Assembly: GCF_000187245.1 (NCBI RefSeq)
Contig: NC_027865.1
Location: 248,001-312,000 of the forward strand
From: Ogataea parapolymorpha DL-1
Lineage: Eukaryota > Ascomycota > Pichiomycetes > Pichiales > Pichiaceae
DNA: 64,000 bases
Reading direction: 5' to 3'
The notes under the pieces: generated by a model
Told to the model about the DNA's origin: nothing
Databases searched by the model: none
The model's input: only the letters and a program-made list of their open reading frames with translations
Program-made: the position numbers and the translations under genes
Shown: positions 18,987-28,352 of the stretch, one piece after another
Layout: every line of letters starts with the position of its first letter
Numbering within the stretch: position 1 is the first letter of the stretch

Positions 18987-18999
18987 GGAAAATTTTTTT
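18987..18999. promoter_or_regulatory. Weak RRPE-like element between eIF3h and KRS1
   Basis: GGAAAATTTTTTT resembles the ribosomal RNA processing element (TGAAAAATTTT) found upstream of translation and ribosome-biogenesis genes. Both flanking genes act in translation. The match is imperfect. Confidence 0.25.
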
Positions 19000-19087
19000 A
19001 AAGCTAGTGTGCAACACCCATCCAAGTGCGACGAAAAGTAGAAAAATAAAATAAAAAAAAACCCATCCAGCTAAAACGTCGACCGTC

Positions 19088-20860
19088 ATGTCTGATAAAG
19101 TTGAGGAAGTGACAGAATCTTTGCAAAAGACCTATTTGGACGAGGTCACCGGCGAACAGGTGTCCAAGTCGGAGCTGAAGAAGAGACAGAAGCTGCGTGC
19201 TCTGGAGGCCAAGAAGGCTGAAAAGGCCAAGAAGGCTGCCGAGACCGCGCCAAAGGTCACCAAGAAGAAGGATGACATGGCCAACCTCAACCCTAACCAG
19301 TACTTCGAAATTAGATCGGCTCAGATCAACGAGCTCAGACAGCCGCACAGCGAGAAAAACCCTTACCCTCACAAGTTCCATGTTTCGCTGAGACTCGACC
19401 AGTTCAGAGAGAAGTATGCCCATCTCAAGAAAGGTGAGACTTTGCCAGACGTCAAGGTCTCTGTTGCGGGCAGAATCATGGTCAAGAGAGAGTCCGGATC
19501 GAAGCTGAAGTTCTACAACCTGGCCGGAGAAGGCACTAACGTTCAGATCATGGCCCAAGCCCAGGACGCCGAAGGAGACTTCCAAGAGATGCATGACATA
19601 CTCAGAAGAGGAGATATCATTGGTGTTGAGGGCTACCCGGGAAGAACGAACCCAGCAAAAGGCGGTGAGGGCGAGCTTTCTGTGTTTGCTACCAAGGTCA
19701 AGCTTCTGACTCCATGTCTGCACATGCTGCCAACCGAGCACTACGGATTCAAGGACCAGGAGGCAAGATACAGAAAAAGATATTTGGACCTGATCATGAA
19801 CAAGTCCACCAAGGATACTTTTGTCACCAGATCCAAGATTATCTCTTACATTAGAAAGTTCCTGGACAGCAGGAACTTTATTGAGGTCGAGACTCCGATG
19901 ATGAACGTCATTGCTGGAGGAGCCACGGCAAAGCCTTTTATTACCCACCATAACGATCTGGACATGGATATGTACATGAGAATTGCTCCTGAGTTGTTTT
20001 TGAAGGAACTGGTTGTTGGTGGTCTGGAGAGAGTGTACGAGATTGGCAGACAGTTCAGAAATGAGGGTATCGACATGACCCACAACCCGGAGTTCACCAC
20101 GTGCGAGTTCTACGAGGCCTATGCCGACGTGTACGACCTGATGGACACCACTGAGCTTCTGTTCTCGGAGATGGTCAAGGAGATCACTGGAGACTACAAG
20201 ATCAAGTACCATCCGGACGGTCCTGACGGCAAGGAGCTGACCCTGGACTTCTCGAGGCCATGGAAGAGAATCAACATGATTGAGGAGCTGGAGAAGCTTT
20301 TCGACGTCAAGTTCCCTCCGGGAGACCAGCTGCACACCAAGGAGACCGGCGAGTTCCTCAAGAGCATTTTGATCAAGCACAAACTAGACTGTCCTCCACC
20401 GCTCACCAACGCCAGAATGCTCGACAAGCTCGTTGGAGAGCTCGAGGACACCTGTATCAACCCTACGTTTATCTTCGGCCACCCGCAGATGATGTCTCCG
20501 CTGGCCAAGTACGACAGATCCAAGCCGGGTCTGTGTGAACGGTTCGAGGTCTTCGTGGCCACCAAGGAGATCTGTAACGCGTACACGGAGCTGAACGACC
20601 CATTCGATCAGAGACAGAGATTTGAGGAGCAGGCAAGACAGAAGGCCCAGGGAGACGACGAAGCCCAGCTGATCGACGAGACGTTCTGCAACGCTTTGGA
20701 GTACGGTCTGCCACCGACCGCCGGATGGGGCTGTGGTATCGATAGACTGGCCATGTTCTTGACCGACTCAAACACCATCAGAGAGGTGCTGCTGTTCCCA
20801 ACCCTGAAACCAGACCAAGTGACCAAGGGCGAGGAAAAGAAGGAGGACAAGCAGGAGTAA
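19088..20860 (+). CDS. KRS1: Cytosolic lysyl-tRNA synthetase
   Basis: A 590-aa class IIb aminoacyl-tRNA synthetase. A Lys-rich N-terminal helix (about 20-65) typical of eukaryotic KRS is followed by the OB-fold anticodon-binding domain (about 110-220). The catalytic core has motif 1 ([10 protein letters not shown]), motif 2 ([18 protein letters not shown]) and motif 3 ([16 protein letters not shown], then REVLLFP). Conserved leucines in motif 3 are written CTG, showing that CUG reads as Leu here. The gene has strong codon bias (AAG, GAG, CTG, AGA), as expected for high expression. A 458-codon antisense frame opposite it is a by-product of that bias. Confidence 0.98.
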   Translation: MSDKVEEVTESLQKTYLDEVTGEQVSKSELKKRQKLRALEAKKAEKAKKAAETAPKVTKKKDDMANLNPNQYFEIRSAQINELRQPHSEKNPYPHKFHVSLRLDQFREKYAHLKKGETLPDVKVSVAGRIMVKRESGSKLKFYNLAGEGTNVQIMAQAQDAEGDFQEMHDILRRGDIIGVEGYPGRTNPAKGGEGELSVFATKVKLLTPCLHMLPTEHYGFKDQEARYRKRYLDLIMNKSTKDTFVTRSKIISYIRKFLDSRNFIEVETPMMNVIAGGATAKPFITHHNDLDMDMYMRIAPELFLKELVVGGLERVYEIGRQFRNEGIDMTHNPEFTTCEFYEAYADVYDLMDTTELLFSEMVKEITGDYKIKYHPDGPDGKELTLDFSRPWKRINMIEELEKLFDVKFPPGDQLHTKETGEFLKSILIKHKLDCPPPLTNARMLDKLVGELEDTCINPTFIFGHPQMMSPLAKYDRSKPGLCERFEVFVATKEICNAYTELNDPFDQRQRFEEQARQKAQGDDEAQLIDETFCNALEYGLPPTAGWGCGIDRLAMFLTDSNTIREVLLFPTLKPDQVTKGEEKKEDKQE

Positions 20861-20903
20861 TTAATTAAAGTACAGAATTAATGCAGACTAGAGGTTTCTA
20901 TTA

Positions 20904-21803
20904 TTATTTTCCACGCAGCTGGCCCTGGCGTTTCATCTCCAATGCGCGCTTGTAAGGCGGGTCCGTGGGCATTTGCACAGGGTCCAGGCTATGCGTCACC
21001 TTGGTGTCCAGCGAGTAAGAGGCGTCCGAATCGTAGCTAGTTTTGAGGTCTCCACAGGCCACAAATGGGGCTACCTTGCGTTCCTCGTAGTCCACGCGCA
21101 GGTCCTCGTGCAACCTGGCGCGGCCAATGTCCATGTTCTGGAAGAATTCCTCTGTGGACAGCTCTGGTTGCAGATCGGGCTTCCATCCTTCTCTCGGCCT
21201 GTACCCGATGCAAACGATGAACGACTCGAGTGACGTGCCCCGCGAAGCCCGTGGCTTGGCACAAACCACTTTTTCGAACAGAAAACCCAGCTGACTGTAC
21301 AGAAGGTCGATATCTCTGCCTCTGAAGATCTTGGCGACAAATGTCCCCCCTTCCTTCAATAAACAGGTAGCAAGACGCAGAGCGCACAGAACTAGCTGTG
21401 CCTGGATGTACTCGTCCAGGTCGTGCAGTCCAGTCACATCTGGAGCCCCGTCAGAGCACACAAAGTCGGCCTTCTCTCCGCCAAAGATATGGAGAATTTT
21501 GTCCAGTGTGCGAGGATCGGTGATGTCTGCCTGCAGCGTAACAACGTCGTCAATTGGTGCCATTGGCTGGAGATCTACAGCGACTATCTGGGCGTCGGAA
21601 CGCTCATTTTTGAAGATTTCACGGCTCAACACTTGCGACCACGACCCGGGAGCAGCACACAGATCCACCACGCGGTGGATGTTGTTGAAAAGTCCAAACT
21701 GCTCGTTCAGCTGCAGCAGCTTGTACGCTGAACGCGCTCGCCAGCCCTCCTCCTTGGCCTTTCTGTAGTAGACGTCTCTTTTATCCTTACTGCTTTTTCC
21801 CAT
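20904..21803 (-). CDS. TRM7: tRNA 2'-O-ribose methyltransferase Trm7 (FtsJ family)
   Basis: A 299-aa protein with the full FtsJ/RrmJ fold. The SAM motif is [15 protein letters not shown], and the catalytic tetrad is visible as Lys28, Asp118, Lys158 and Glu193. Trm7 methylates the wobble and position-32 riboses of tRNA-Phe, Trp and Leu with partners Rtt10 and Trm732. It is divergent from RSM10 with only 44 bp between the start codons. It is one gene away from the YBR062C-like RING gene, matching the S. cerevisiae order YBR061C-YBR062C. Confidence 0.96.
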   Translation of the reverse strand: MGKSSKDKRDVYYRKAKEEGWRARSAYKLLQLNEQFGLFNNIHRVVDLCAAPGSWSQVLSREIFKNERSDAQIVAVDLQPMAPIDDVVTLQADITDPRTLDKILHIFGGEKADFVCSDGAPDVTGLHDLDEYIQAQLVLCALRLATCLLKEGGTFVAKIFRGRDIDLLYSQLGFLFEKVVCAKPRASRGTSLESFIVCIGYRPREGWKPDLQPELSTEEFFQNMDIGRARLHEDLRVDYEERKVAPFVACGDLKTSYDSDASYSLDTKVTHSLDPVQMPTDPPYKRALEMKRQGQLRGK

Positions 21804-21830
21804 ATATTATTCCTGTAAAAAAAAAGTCGT

Positions 21831-21841
21831 TGAAAATTTTT
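21831..21841. promoter_or_regulatory. RRPE-like element in the TRM7/RSM10 divergent spacer
   Basis: TGAAAATTTTT lies 7 bp before the RSM10 ATG and 28 bp from the TRM7 start. It is one A short of the RRPE consensus TGAAAAATTTT bound by Stb3 in S. cerevisiae. Both neighbours serve translation. Confidence 0.35.
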
Positions 21842-21847
21842 ATCACC

Positions 21848-22675
21848 ATGTTCAAGACGGCGACTTGCTTGCGCGCAGCGCGTCGCCTCTTTTCGTCTAC
21901 CGCATCAAAATGCAATCTGAACCGCGAGCTAGACGAGCTCGCGGCTTTAAAATTGCAGTTGACGGATCTCCCAAAGGTGAGCGACGACAAGTTGCAGAAG
22001 TCGCAATTGGTGGACACATTTAAGAAATACAACCCGCAAGTCGCCACAAAGGAAGAGGAACTTCCGGGAACAAACAGACCGTTGCCTATCAACGCCGAGC
22101 TCAATTACTACGCCCCGCTGAAGCACGAGGTCAAGTACGGCCATCTCAAGGCAGAGATCGTGTTCAAGTCCTTTGAGCCACAAAACCTCGAGTTCATTGC
22201 AGACTTTGCGCTCAGAGTCGCTTACTATTTGGGGCTGCCAGCCACAGGACCGCTTCCGATGCCTAAAAGAACAGAAAGATGGACAGTTATCAAATCTCCG
22301 TTCGCTCACGCCAAGGTGAAAGAGAATTTTGAAAGACATACGCATGGACGTGTTATTAAAATCTGGGACTCCGACAACGAGGTCGTCGATATCATGTTGA
22401 GCGTGCTCCAGAAGCACTCCATGTGGGGAGTCGGTATGAAGTGCAACATGTACGTCCAGGAGCCCTTGGGAATGGGCAACACCATGGCTAAGCTGCCGGA
22501 CGGTGCCAAACAGGTGTCGGACCTTGCCTCGACCCTCGAAACGTTGGAGGGCGAGTCCCAGTCTCCAGTCGCTCAAAAGGTTGCAGAGCTGCTGCAAGAC
22601 CCGATTTTCGCCCAGCACCTGGACTCCAGACAGCAAAAGACCGTGAGAGAGAAATTGGGCAAGAGCGAAAATTGA
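21848..22675 (+). CDS. RSM10: Mitochondrial ribosomal protein uS10m
   Basis: A 275-aa protein from ATG 21848; the frame extends six codons upstream only to a TTG. An N-terminal presequence (MFKTATCLRAARRLFSST) targets mitochondria. The uS10 domain lies in the middle (about 100-205), with PMPKRTERWTVIKSPFAHAK and FERHTHGRVIKIWDSD as its signature. About 60 residues follow that are not part of bacterial S10. It converges with the RING gene (33-bp gap). Confidence 0.9.
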   Translation: MFKTATCLRAARRLFSSTASKCNLNRELDELAALKLQLTDLPKVSDDKLQKSQLVDTFKKYNPQVATKEEELPGTNRPLPINAELNYYAPLKHEVKYGHLKAEIVFKSFEPQNLEFIADFALRVAYYLGLPATGPLPMPKRTERWTVIKSPFAHAKVKENFERHTHGRVIKIWDSDNEVVDIMLSVLQKHSMWGVGMKCNMYVQEPLGMGNTMAKLPDGAKQVSDLASTLETLEGESQSPVAQKVAELLQDPIFAQHLDSRQQKTVREKLGKSEN

Positions 22676-22708
22676 TGTACATAGAACGAAAAAGTCCACT
22701 CGTATTAT

Positions 22709-23179
22709 TTAGCCATACATGAGATCCTGTTCCTCCTCGCTGTCGGAAATGTCGATCTTTTTTTTCTGCGTAACGTCCACTCTGCACAGGGGACACGTCC
22801 TATTGAGCTTTAGCCAGGGTCCGATGCAGTCGAGATCGAAATAATGCTTGGAATTGCACGGCAGCTCTACTATCAACGGATATTCCTCCTGATGGAACTC
22901 GTTGGTGCAGATCGGACAGCATTTGTCCTTGGGAATGCTGGAGATTTTGACTCTTTCAAGGGTGTCCAGAAAATCGTCGTCTATGCCTTTGTCCTCGCCC
23001 TGGAGCAGAACTCCGTTGGGGCCCAGTATTGTTCTCACCAACGCCTCCATCATTTCCGGGCTGTTTTCCTGTTGCCGCAGACTTTCCAGATACTCATTGA
23101 TTATGGACGACTGGTTTTCTGCGCGCTCGCCGGTCAAAAATGTGTCTAGCACATCTCTCAATGTAGGCTGGCGGGACAT
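22709..23179 (-). CDS. RING-type E3 ligase, YBR062C-like
   Basis: A 156-aa protein with a RING-H2-like finger at about residues 87-135: CPIC, then ELPCNSKHYFDLDCIGPWL, then CPLC. The fifth zinc ligand position holds Asp (HYFD) rather than His/Cys, as I recall also for S. cerevisiae YBR062C (HVFDLECI). The N-terminal half has a helical region; the end is acidic (DISDSEEEQD). Its position near TRM7 supports YBR062C orthology. The substrate is unknown. It is divergent from FCY1 with only 41 bp between the start codons. Confidence 0.75.
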   Translation of the reverse strand: MSRQPTLRDVLDTFLTGERAENQSSIINEYLESLRQQENSPEMMEALVRTILGPNGVLLQGEDKGIDDDFLDTLERVKISSIPKDKCCPICTNEFHQEEYPLIVELPCNSKHYFDLDCIGPWLKLNRTCPLCRVDVTQKKKIDISDSEEEQDLMYG

Positions 23180-23220
23180 TGATAAATAAAAACGGTTGAA
23201 AAAAAGTGTTATCTTTGAAA

Positions 23221-23747
23221 ATGTTCGACGATGAAGAAGGAATGAAAATTGCCTACGAGGAAGCCCTAAAAGGTACGTAGATGCCCAAGTCGTCTTTCTA
23301 ACGACAGGTTATGAGGAGGGAGGAATTCCTATTGGCTCCTGTCTGGTCCATGAGGATGGAACCGTTCTGGGACGGGGCCATAACATGCGGATCCAGAAGG
23401 GCTCACCAACTCTTCACGGAGAGATCTCTTGTCTTGAAAACTGTGGAAGACTCAAAGCCGAGGTCTATGCCAAGTGCACGGTAAGTTAATTTGAAACTCG
23501 TCTAACGTTCTAGCTCTACACAACGCTGTCTCCCTGCTCCATGTGTAGCGGCTCAGCTCTGCTATTCAAGATACCGAGACTTGTTATGGGTGAGAACGTC
23601 AACTTTCAGGGAGCTGAGGACTGGTTGCAGAAGAACGGAGTAGAAGTGATTAATCTAAAGAACGAGAAATGTGAAAAACTGATGGCCAAGTTTATCGAGG
23701 AGCGTCCTGGAGATTGGTACGAGGACATCGGAGAGAGTGAAAAATAG
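23221..23747 (+). CDS. FCY1: Cytosine deaminase, three exons
   Basis: Join 23221-23272, 23308-23480 and 23514-23747, giving a 152-aa protein (S. cerevisiae 158). The product has the zinc and catalytic motifs His54-x-Glu56 (LHGEISCLENCGRL) and PCSMC with Cys83 and Cys86, plus the conserved C-terminus FIEERPGDWYEDIG. It deaminates cytosine to uracil in pyrimidine salvage. Splicing is inferred from perfect frame restoration and family alignment. Both introns are extremely short (35 and 33 nt). URA3, the last step of de novo UMP synthesis, lies 23 kb away. MSL1 starts 23 bp downstream on the same strand. Confidence 0.95.
23273..23307 (+). other. FCY1: FCY1 intron 1 (35 nt, phase 1)
   Basis: The donor is GTACGT, the branch sequence is TTCTAAC and the acceptor is GACAG. 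The last A of CTAAC is 6 nt from the end of the intron. Removing it joins ...EALK-G-YEEGG in frame, matching the family. Confidence 0.9.
23481..23513 (+). other. FCY1: FCY1 intron 2 (33 nt, phase 0)
   Basis: The donor is GTAAGT, the branch CTAAC and the acceptor TTCTAG, with 8 nt after the branch A. Removing it joins KCT with LYTTLSPC, the conserved deaminase motif. It is the shortest intron in the window. Confidence 0.92.
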
Positions 23748-23770
23748 TTTTTAAAATAATTTTTTATTTA

Positions 23771-24130
23771 ATGTCTAAACGCACTGCAGAGGCCCCTGAG
23801 CGGGTTTCCAAACGCGCAAAGACACCCAGACACAAGGCGAACTATACCCTGTACATTAAGAACCTCAATGATAAACTTCCTGCTGCAAAATTAAAGCAAA
23901 ATCTCTACATACTTTTCAGTACTTACGGAGACGTGATAGCGATCAATTGCACTAATCGAGGGAAGTATAGAGGCCAAGCCTGGGTTGCGCTGAGCTCGGT
24001 TGAAGAAGCCCAGTCAGCTTTATCCAACCTGAACAACCAGCTGTTTTTTGGAAAACCGCTGGCGATACAATATAGCAATACCAAAAGCCACATTATAGAA
24101 CAACTCGAACAAGATAAAAATGTACTATAG
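23771..24130 (+). CDS. MSL1: U2 snRNP protein B'' (Msl1)
   Basis: A 119-aa protein consisting of one RRM of the U1A/U2B'' family: RNP2 is LYIKNLND, RNP1 is KYRGQAWVAL, and it ends in QYSNTKSHII. It binds U2 snRNA stem-loop IV together with Lea1 (U2A'). A short basic N-terminus precedes the RRM. Its TAG is only 2 bp from the TGA of the convergent PRP22 gene, so two splicing genes meet tail to tail. Confidence 0.93.
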   Translation: MSKRTAEAPERVSKRAKTPRHKANYTLYIKNLNDKLPAAKLKQNLYILFSTYGDVIAINCTNRGKYRGQAWVALSSVEEAQSALSNLNNQLFFGKPLAIQYSNTKSHIIEQLEQDKNVL

Positions 24131-24132
24131 AA

Positions 24133-26949
24133 TCAACGCCGACCCTTGCTGAGTCTCCAGTTCTCCTTCGGGTCATTTCTATTGAACAAGGGCTGCAGTT
24201 TCTCCGTTTTCTTTTTGGAGCTCAGTTGCGACAGATCGGCAGTTTTGAAAAAGCGCGGAGCGTACATCACCAGCCATTTCGGATCAATCTTGGTGATACA
24301 ATGCATGTATTCCTTATTAGTCAGGACAAGCGTGTGGTAAATCACATAGTCCACCCCATGTTTCCTAAAAAGTGAGGACGAAGGATGGATGTGCACGGGA
24401 GTGTTCTCAACAAGGGTCCGGTAGGACCCTTCTTCTGGATCGTGTGTTGCTGCGCGTTTGGCTGAATTTTTGAAAAATCCAGAAACGAAAGCTTTGCGGA
24501 TGAGATCCCAGTTCCCACGACAACTGATCACAGACGATTCCATCTGACGCTCTCGCTTGTCAAGATTGTCAAAAATTTTCAGTAGCTGCCTGCGCACCTC
24601 TCTGGCTCTTCGCATTGACTTTTCATGAATGAAATTGTTTTGACACCAAAGTCTCTGGTTTTCGGCATCGGACCATTTGTTATAAACGTTCAAGAGAGTC
24701 AGATGGTCCCCATTATAATCGTGGAACTTAGCCTTTATGCGATCTGCTTCGTCGCGTTTCTCTTTTGGCCGATAAAAGATGTCTGGCACGGAAAGCATCG
24801 CAATGATGGTGATGACCTCATCCGAACATTTGAACTCAATTGACTGGATCAGAGTCTTTGACAATAATGGTTCCATCGGGAAAAACGCCATCCGCTTTCC
24901 AAAATCTGTCAGGACCCCATTTTCGTCCAACGCATCTAAAATGTACAGCTCTTCCAGCGCGGTGAGAATAAGTTGCTCTTTCGGTCTATCCATGAAGTTG
25001 AAGCCAAGAACATCGTCGATGCCCATCGCCTTCAGCATCAAGATCGTATAAGACAGATTTTGACGCTGAATTTCGGGAACAGTATTGGCTGGCATCTCGT
25101 TCAGATATGCGTTCTTTGTATATAAACGGTAGCAAATACCAGGCCCTGTTCTTCCCGCTCGACCAGACCGTTGATCTGCCTGAGCGCGAGAGATCGGCTG
25201 CACAATTAATGAGTCCATCCCCAGCTTTGGGTCGTAAGCGTTGACTTTGACATATCCCGGATCAATAACGTAGTAAATTCCATCGATCGTAACAGATGTC
25301 TCGGCAATATTCGTAGCAAGCACAACTTTGCGCTTTCCTGGCGGAGTTGGCTCAAAGATGCGGCTCTGCATTTCTGACGGTAGCGAAGAATAGATTGGCA
25401 AAACAATCAGCTCTGAGACATGAGGTTTTTCTGCACGTAGCAGACTCATCTTTTCAACCAGCGTTTCACAACAAGTATCAATTTCCTCTTTACCGGTCAG
25501 AAACACGAGAATGTCGCCCGGGGGGTTGTTTGTGTGCACGTCTAAAACAGTTTCAATGGAAGACTGGATGTAGTCGAGTTCTGGCTCCTTTGTGTAGAAA
25601 ATCTTGACGGGAAAAGTTCGTCCCTCAATGTGGAAAACAGGACAGTTTTCAAAGTATTTGGAAAATTTCTGGGAATCCAGAGTAGCAGACGTGACTATGA
25701 GCTTGAGACCACCTTTGCGTCTTATCACGGCCTCCCGTAACAGCGCAAAAAGCACATCTGTAGCAATCGTCCGCTCATGAGCTTCGTCCAACATGATCAC
25801 AGAGTACTTCATTAGGTCTGGATCCACCAGAACTTCACGTTGCAACATACCATCGGTCATATATTTGATTATGGTCTTGTTACTCGTGCAGTCCTCAAAA
25901 CGAATAGTGTAACCAACCTCTTCGCCCAATCTACAGCCGACTTCTTGAGCAACTCTTTTTGCCACGCTGGTTGCAGCAACTCTCCTTGGCTGCGTACACG
26001 CAATGACCCCTTTGGTGGAATAGCCCTCCTCTGCCAAATACTGCGTAATCTGGGTGGTCTTTCCGGAACCTGTTTCGCCAACAACGATGAGAAAATCGTT
26101 CTGCTGCACCAACCGGAGAAGTTCATCTCTTTTTTGATAAACGGGTAAAGATTCTCGCTGTTCCTTGATACTCATGTTAGAGCGGATTCCATACGATTGG
26201 TTTCTGGATTGGCGCTGCCACTCTTCGTATGCAGACTTTTTGATCTCGTTTATGTTGGGTCTCGTCATTTGGTTTAAAGGGTCACCATTCATCCTAATCT
26301 TTTCCTCTAACCTCTTGATGCGCTCTTCCTCTTTTTTTCGCTCCAACTTCTTTGTCTTCGCCTCGCTCATAAACTTCGATCCATACTGGGCAACTCTTGT
26401 CATGGAGCCTTCTGGATTTTTGGTAACAGTGAGAGCTGACTCATCCACGTCCAATTTGAGATTCTTCCCCTTCAAGAACGATGGCACGGTTTTTGACACC
26501 TCGATTTCCACTTCTTCTTCTTCCGAATCCTGTTCTGGAACTTCATCCACCTCAGCATATGGATCTTCGCCATCGTTGCCCATCAAAGCAATCTTTTTGA
26601 TACCAAATGCATTGTTCATCTGTGTTAGCTCCCAGAGATCTGGGTCCTGTCTTCGCTTCTGTCCGCGTGGCTCTACCGTTTCTGTCTCTAGAATCTCGAT
26701 GCCTTTGCTTTGGTCAATGTTTCTCATAGAAAGAGAGACCTTTCCGTCATTCTGGACTTTTATCACCTTGACGAAAACCTCTTGTCCGGTCTTTAAAACC
26801 TCCGATGGGGATTCCAATCGTCGAGTCGAAATCTGTGAAATGTGACAGAGTCCGTCTTTAGATTTTTCCTCGCTTCTTATAGAGATAAATGCTCCAAAAG
26901 GCTTGATGCTTCGCACGCGCCCCGTGTAAATTTGACCCTCCTGGATCAT
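24133..26949 (-). CDS. PRP22: DEAH-box splicing helicase Prp22
   Basis: A 938-aa helicase that releases mature mRNA from the spliceosome. An S1 RNA-binding domain sits at the very N-terminus (GRVRSIKPFGAFISI, KVSLSMRNIDQ). The RecA core follows, with Walker A GETGSGKTTQ near residue 290, DEAH near 385, SAT and QRSGRAGR. Winged-helix, ratchet and OB domains come next, and the end is KENWRLSKGRR. Orthologues are about 1,100-1,220 aa and carry about 150-500 residues before the S1 domain. Here that N-terminal region is absent and I found no upstream exon for it. Confidence 0.95.
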   Translation of the reverse strand: MIQEGQIYTGRVRSIKPFGAFISIRSEEKSKDGLCHISQISTRRLESPSEVLKTGQEVFVKVIKVQNDGKVSLSMRNIDQSKGIEILETETVEPRGQKRRQDPDLWELTQMNNAFGIKKIALMGNDGEDPYAEVDEVPEQDSEEEEVEIEVSKTVPSFLKGKNLKLDVDESALTVTKNPEGSMTRVAQYGSKFMSEAKTKKLERKKEEERIKRLEEKIRMNGDPLNQMTRPNINEIKKSAYEEWQRQSRNQSYGIRSNMSIKEQRESLPVYQKRDELLRLVQQNDFLIVVGETGSGKTTQITQYLAEEGYSTKGVIACTQPRRVAATSVAKRVAQEVGCRLGEEVGYTIRFEDCTSNKTIIKYMTDGMLQREVLVDPDLMKYSVIMLDEAHERTIATDVLFALLREAVIRRKGGLKLIVTSATLDSQKFSKYFENCPVFHIEGRTFPVKIFYTKEPELDYIQSSIETVLDVHTNNPPGDILVFLTGKEEIDTCCETLVEKMSLLRAEKPHVSELIVLPIYSSLPSEMQSRIFEPTPPGKRKVVLATNIAETSVTIDGIYYVIDPGYVKVNAYDPKLGMDSLIVQPISRAQADQRSGRAGRTGPGICYRLYTKNAYLNEMPANTVPEIQRQNLSYTILMLKAMGIDDVLGFNFMDRPKEQLILTALEELYILDALDENGVLTDFGKRMAFFPMEPLLSKTLIQSIEFKCSDEVITIIAMLSVPDIFYRPKEKRDEADRIKAKFHDYNGDHLTLLNVYNKWSDAENQRLWCQNNFIHEKSMRRAREVRRQLLKIFDNLDKRERQMESSVISCRGNWDLIRKAFVSGFFKNSAKRAATHDPEEGSYRTLVENTPVHIHPSSSLFRKHGVDYVIYHTLVLTNKEYMHCITKIDPKWLVMYAPRFFKTADLSQLSSKKKTEKLQPLFNRNDPKENWRLSKGRR

Positions 26950-27365
26950 AGTACTTTAAGAAATATCTAATGCACAAATATATTTTTTTTTCACAGCCTT
27001 GCGTGTGCTTGGGGCCTCGGTAGCTTCTAGCACGAGACAGCATATGAGAGATCCATACAGGTAAAAATAATACAGGTCCAATTGCAAACAGACTTTTGGA
27101 AGAAGTTTTCTAGTTCTATTTGCTAAGACCCAACTCGTTTGTTGAGCAGAAGCTACAAGATTTTCTACATCTCTGGAATTTCTTCCTGTACTGATAAGCT
27201 GTAATTTAGTGCTATGAGGTAGGTTAAATGAGTAACAGTGAATTAGTATCCATGGCTCCAAATAGCATTAATTCCTTACTTCACTCCTATCTAAGAGCAA
27301 TACCATAATTCCTTGTTCACGTCCAATTTACCCAAGCTACCACCGTATAGTCCCATAAATAATCT
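26950..27365. other. Intergenic 416 bp between MHO1 and PRP22
   Basis: Upstream of PRP22 (minus strand), with no recognised gene. On the minus strand a frame of about 100 codons without any ATG (27261 to 26956) runs to within 6 bp of the PRP22 start and encodes a plausible membrane-helix-containing peptide. It could be an exon of an unrecognised spliced small gene or a chance frame. No tRNA signal was seen. Confidence 0.5.
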
Positions 27366-28298
27366 CTAAGCATAAGCGCTTGCGTAACTCACACTGCTGT
27401 CGTGTACTGAAGTGACAGAGCTGCTTTGTTTGTACCCCAACCATTCCAGGTTCTTCTCCGAACTTTGTTCCATTAAAAGAAGTAGCACACTCAACGGTTT
27501 AGCTCCACAAATTGTGTTCTCCGTCGCGGCCAGATAGTCCCGAAACGCCTTGTAGGAGGTTTTTGAGGCAATTTTCATTGCCTCCTTGTCCAAAGCTTCA
27601 ATACTCTTGTAGATTGGCAAAGCATCGGACTTTTTGAGTACGCTTGTTCCATACCTCAAATCCTGAATATCGGCAATCTTCCCAGAAGGCGTATATGAAG
27701 TGTAGCCAAATCTGGATCCCCAATGGCAGAAATCCGTGCTTATGACGAACGCATTTTCGTGGTCTTGAAAGTATGGAGTCAGGTGCTCTGCCAGTTTTCT
27801 CTCAAACTTTTCCTCAGTGGCGCTGATCATGATAGGTATAATTTTGGGGACACTGCCTCGGGCTTTACTCGTCACACGGTACAAAAATGGCATGTGCATT
27901 TCAAAACTGTGCTCTTCCCTGTCCATTTCCTCGGACATCAATCTGAACATTTTGGAGTCTTTTGCTACCAGATCCTTTATCGTTTGCTTGTCCACGGGGA
28001 CGTTGCCCAAAGGTGTCTCATAATAGTCGAAATTGCTTGTCATGACACATCCTCTAAAATAGACATGATGGGAGGGGCCCATTATAAATACTCTTTTGAT
28101 TCCTGAAGCATCTAGAGCGCTGTATGTTTGCGCAAGCGTTTCTCCGGCATAGGCATAGCCCGCATGAGGGCCCACCAAAAGACGGGCGCCGGCAACAGGA
28201 CCTGATGCTTGTGAAAGCCACTTGTCTAGTTGTGACTCGAGGCGCAAAGCCGATCCCGTATACCAGGATCCTGCGTGGGTTGCTGGTCTTACTGACAT
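27366..28298 (-). CDS. MHO1: Memo-family protein Mho1
   Basis: A 310-aa member of the MEMO1 family, whose fold resembles class III extradiol dioxygenases. Family blocks are RPATHAGSWYT at the start, GPHAGYAYAGET, FIMGPSHHVYF, and FVISTDFCHWGSRFGY with the conserved His. Human MEMO1 works in cell motility and redox signalling and binds copper; the yeast role is poorly defined. The protein is full length for the family. It is tandem with the 2OG-oxygenase-like gene upstream. Confidence 0.92.
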   Translation of the reverse strand: MSVRPATHAGSWYTGSALRLESQLDKWLSQASGPVAGARLLVGPHAGYAYAGETLAQTYSALDASGIKRVFIMGPSHHVYFRGCVMTSNFDYYETPLGNVPVDKQTIKDLVAKDSKMFRLMSEEMDREEHSFEMHMPFLYRVTSKARGSVPKIIPIMISATEEKFERKLAEHLTPYFQDHENAFVISTDFCHWGSRFGYTSYTPSGKIADIQDLRYGTSVLKKSDALPIYKSIEALDKEAMKIASKTSYKAFRDYLAATENTICGAKPLSVLLLLMEQSSEKNLEWLGYKQSSSVTSVHDSSVSYASAYA

Positions 28299-28352
28299 GA
28301 TTAAAAAAAAGAAGAGATAAGAAATTACTGTGATTTAATTTATTTTTTTCTA

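Noticed and set aside
19004..20380. 458-codon open frame on the minus strand opposite KRS1
   Set aside because: KRS1 on the plus strand is unmistakable. The antisense frame is a repetitive Leu/Val/Ser translation produced by strong AAG/GAG/CTG codon bias.
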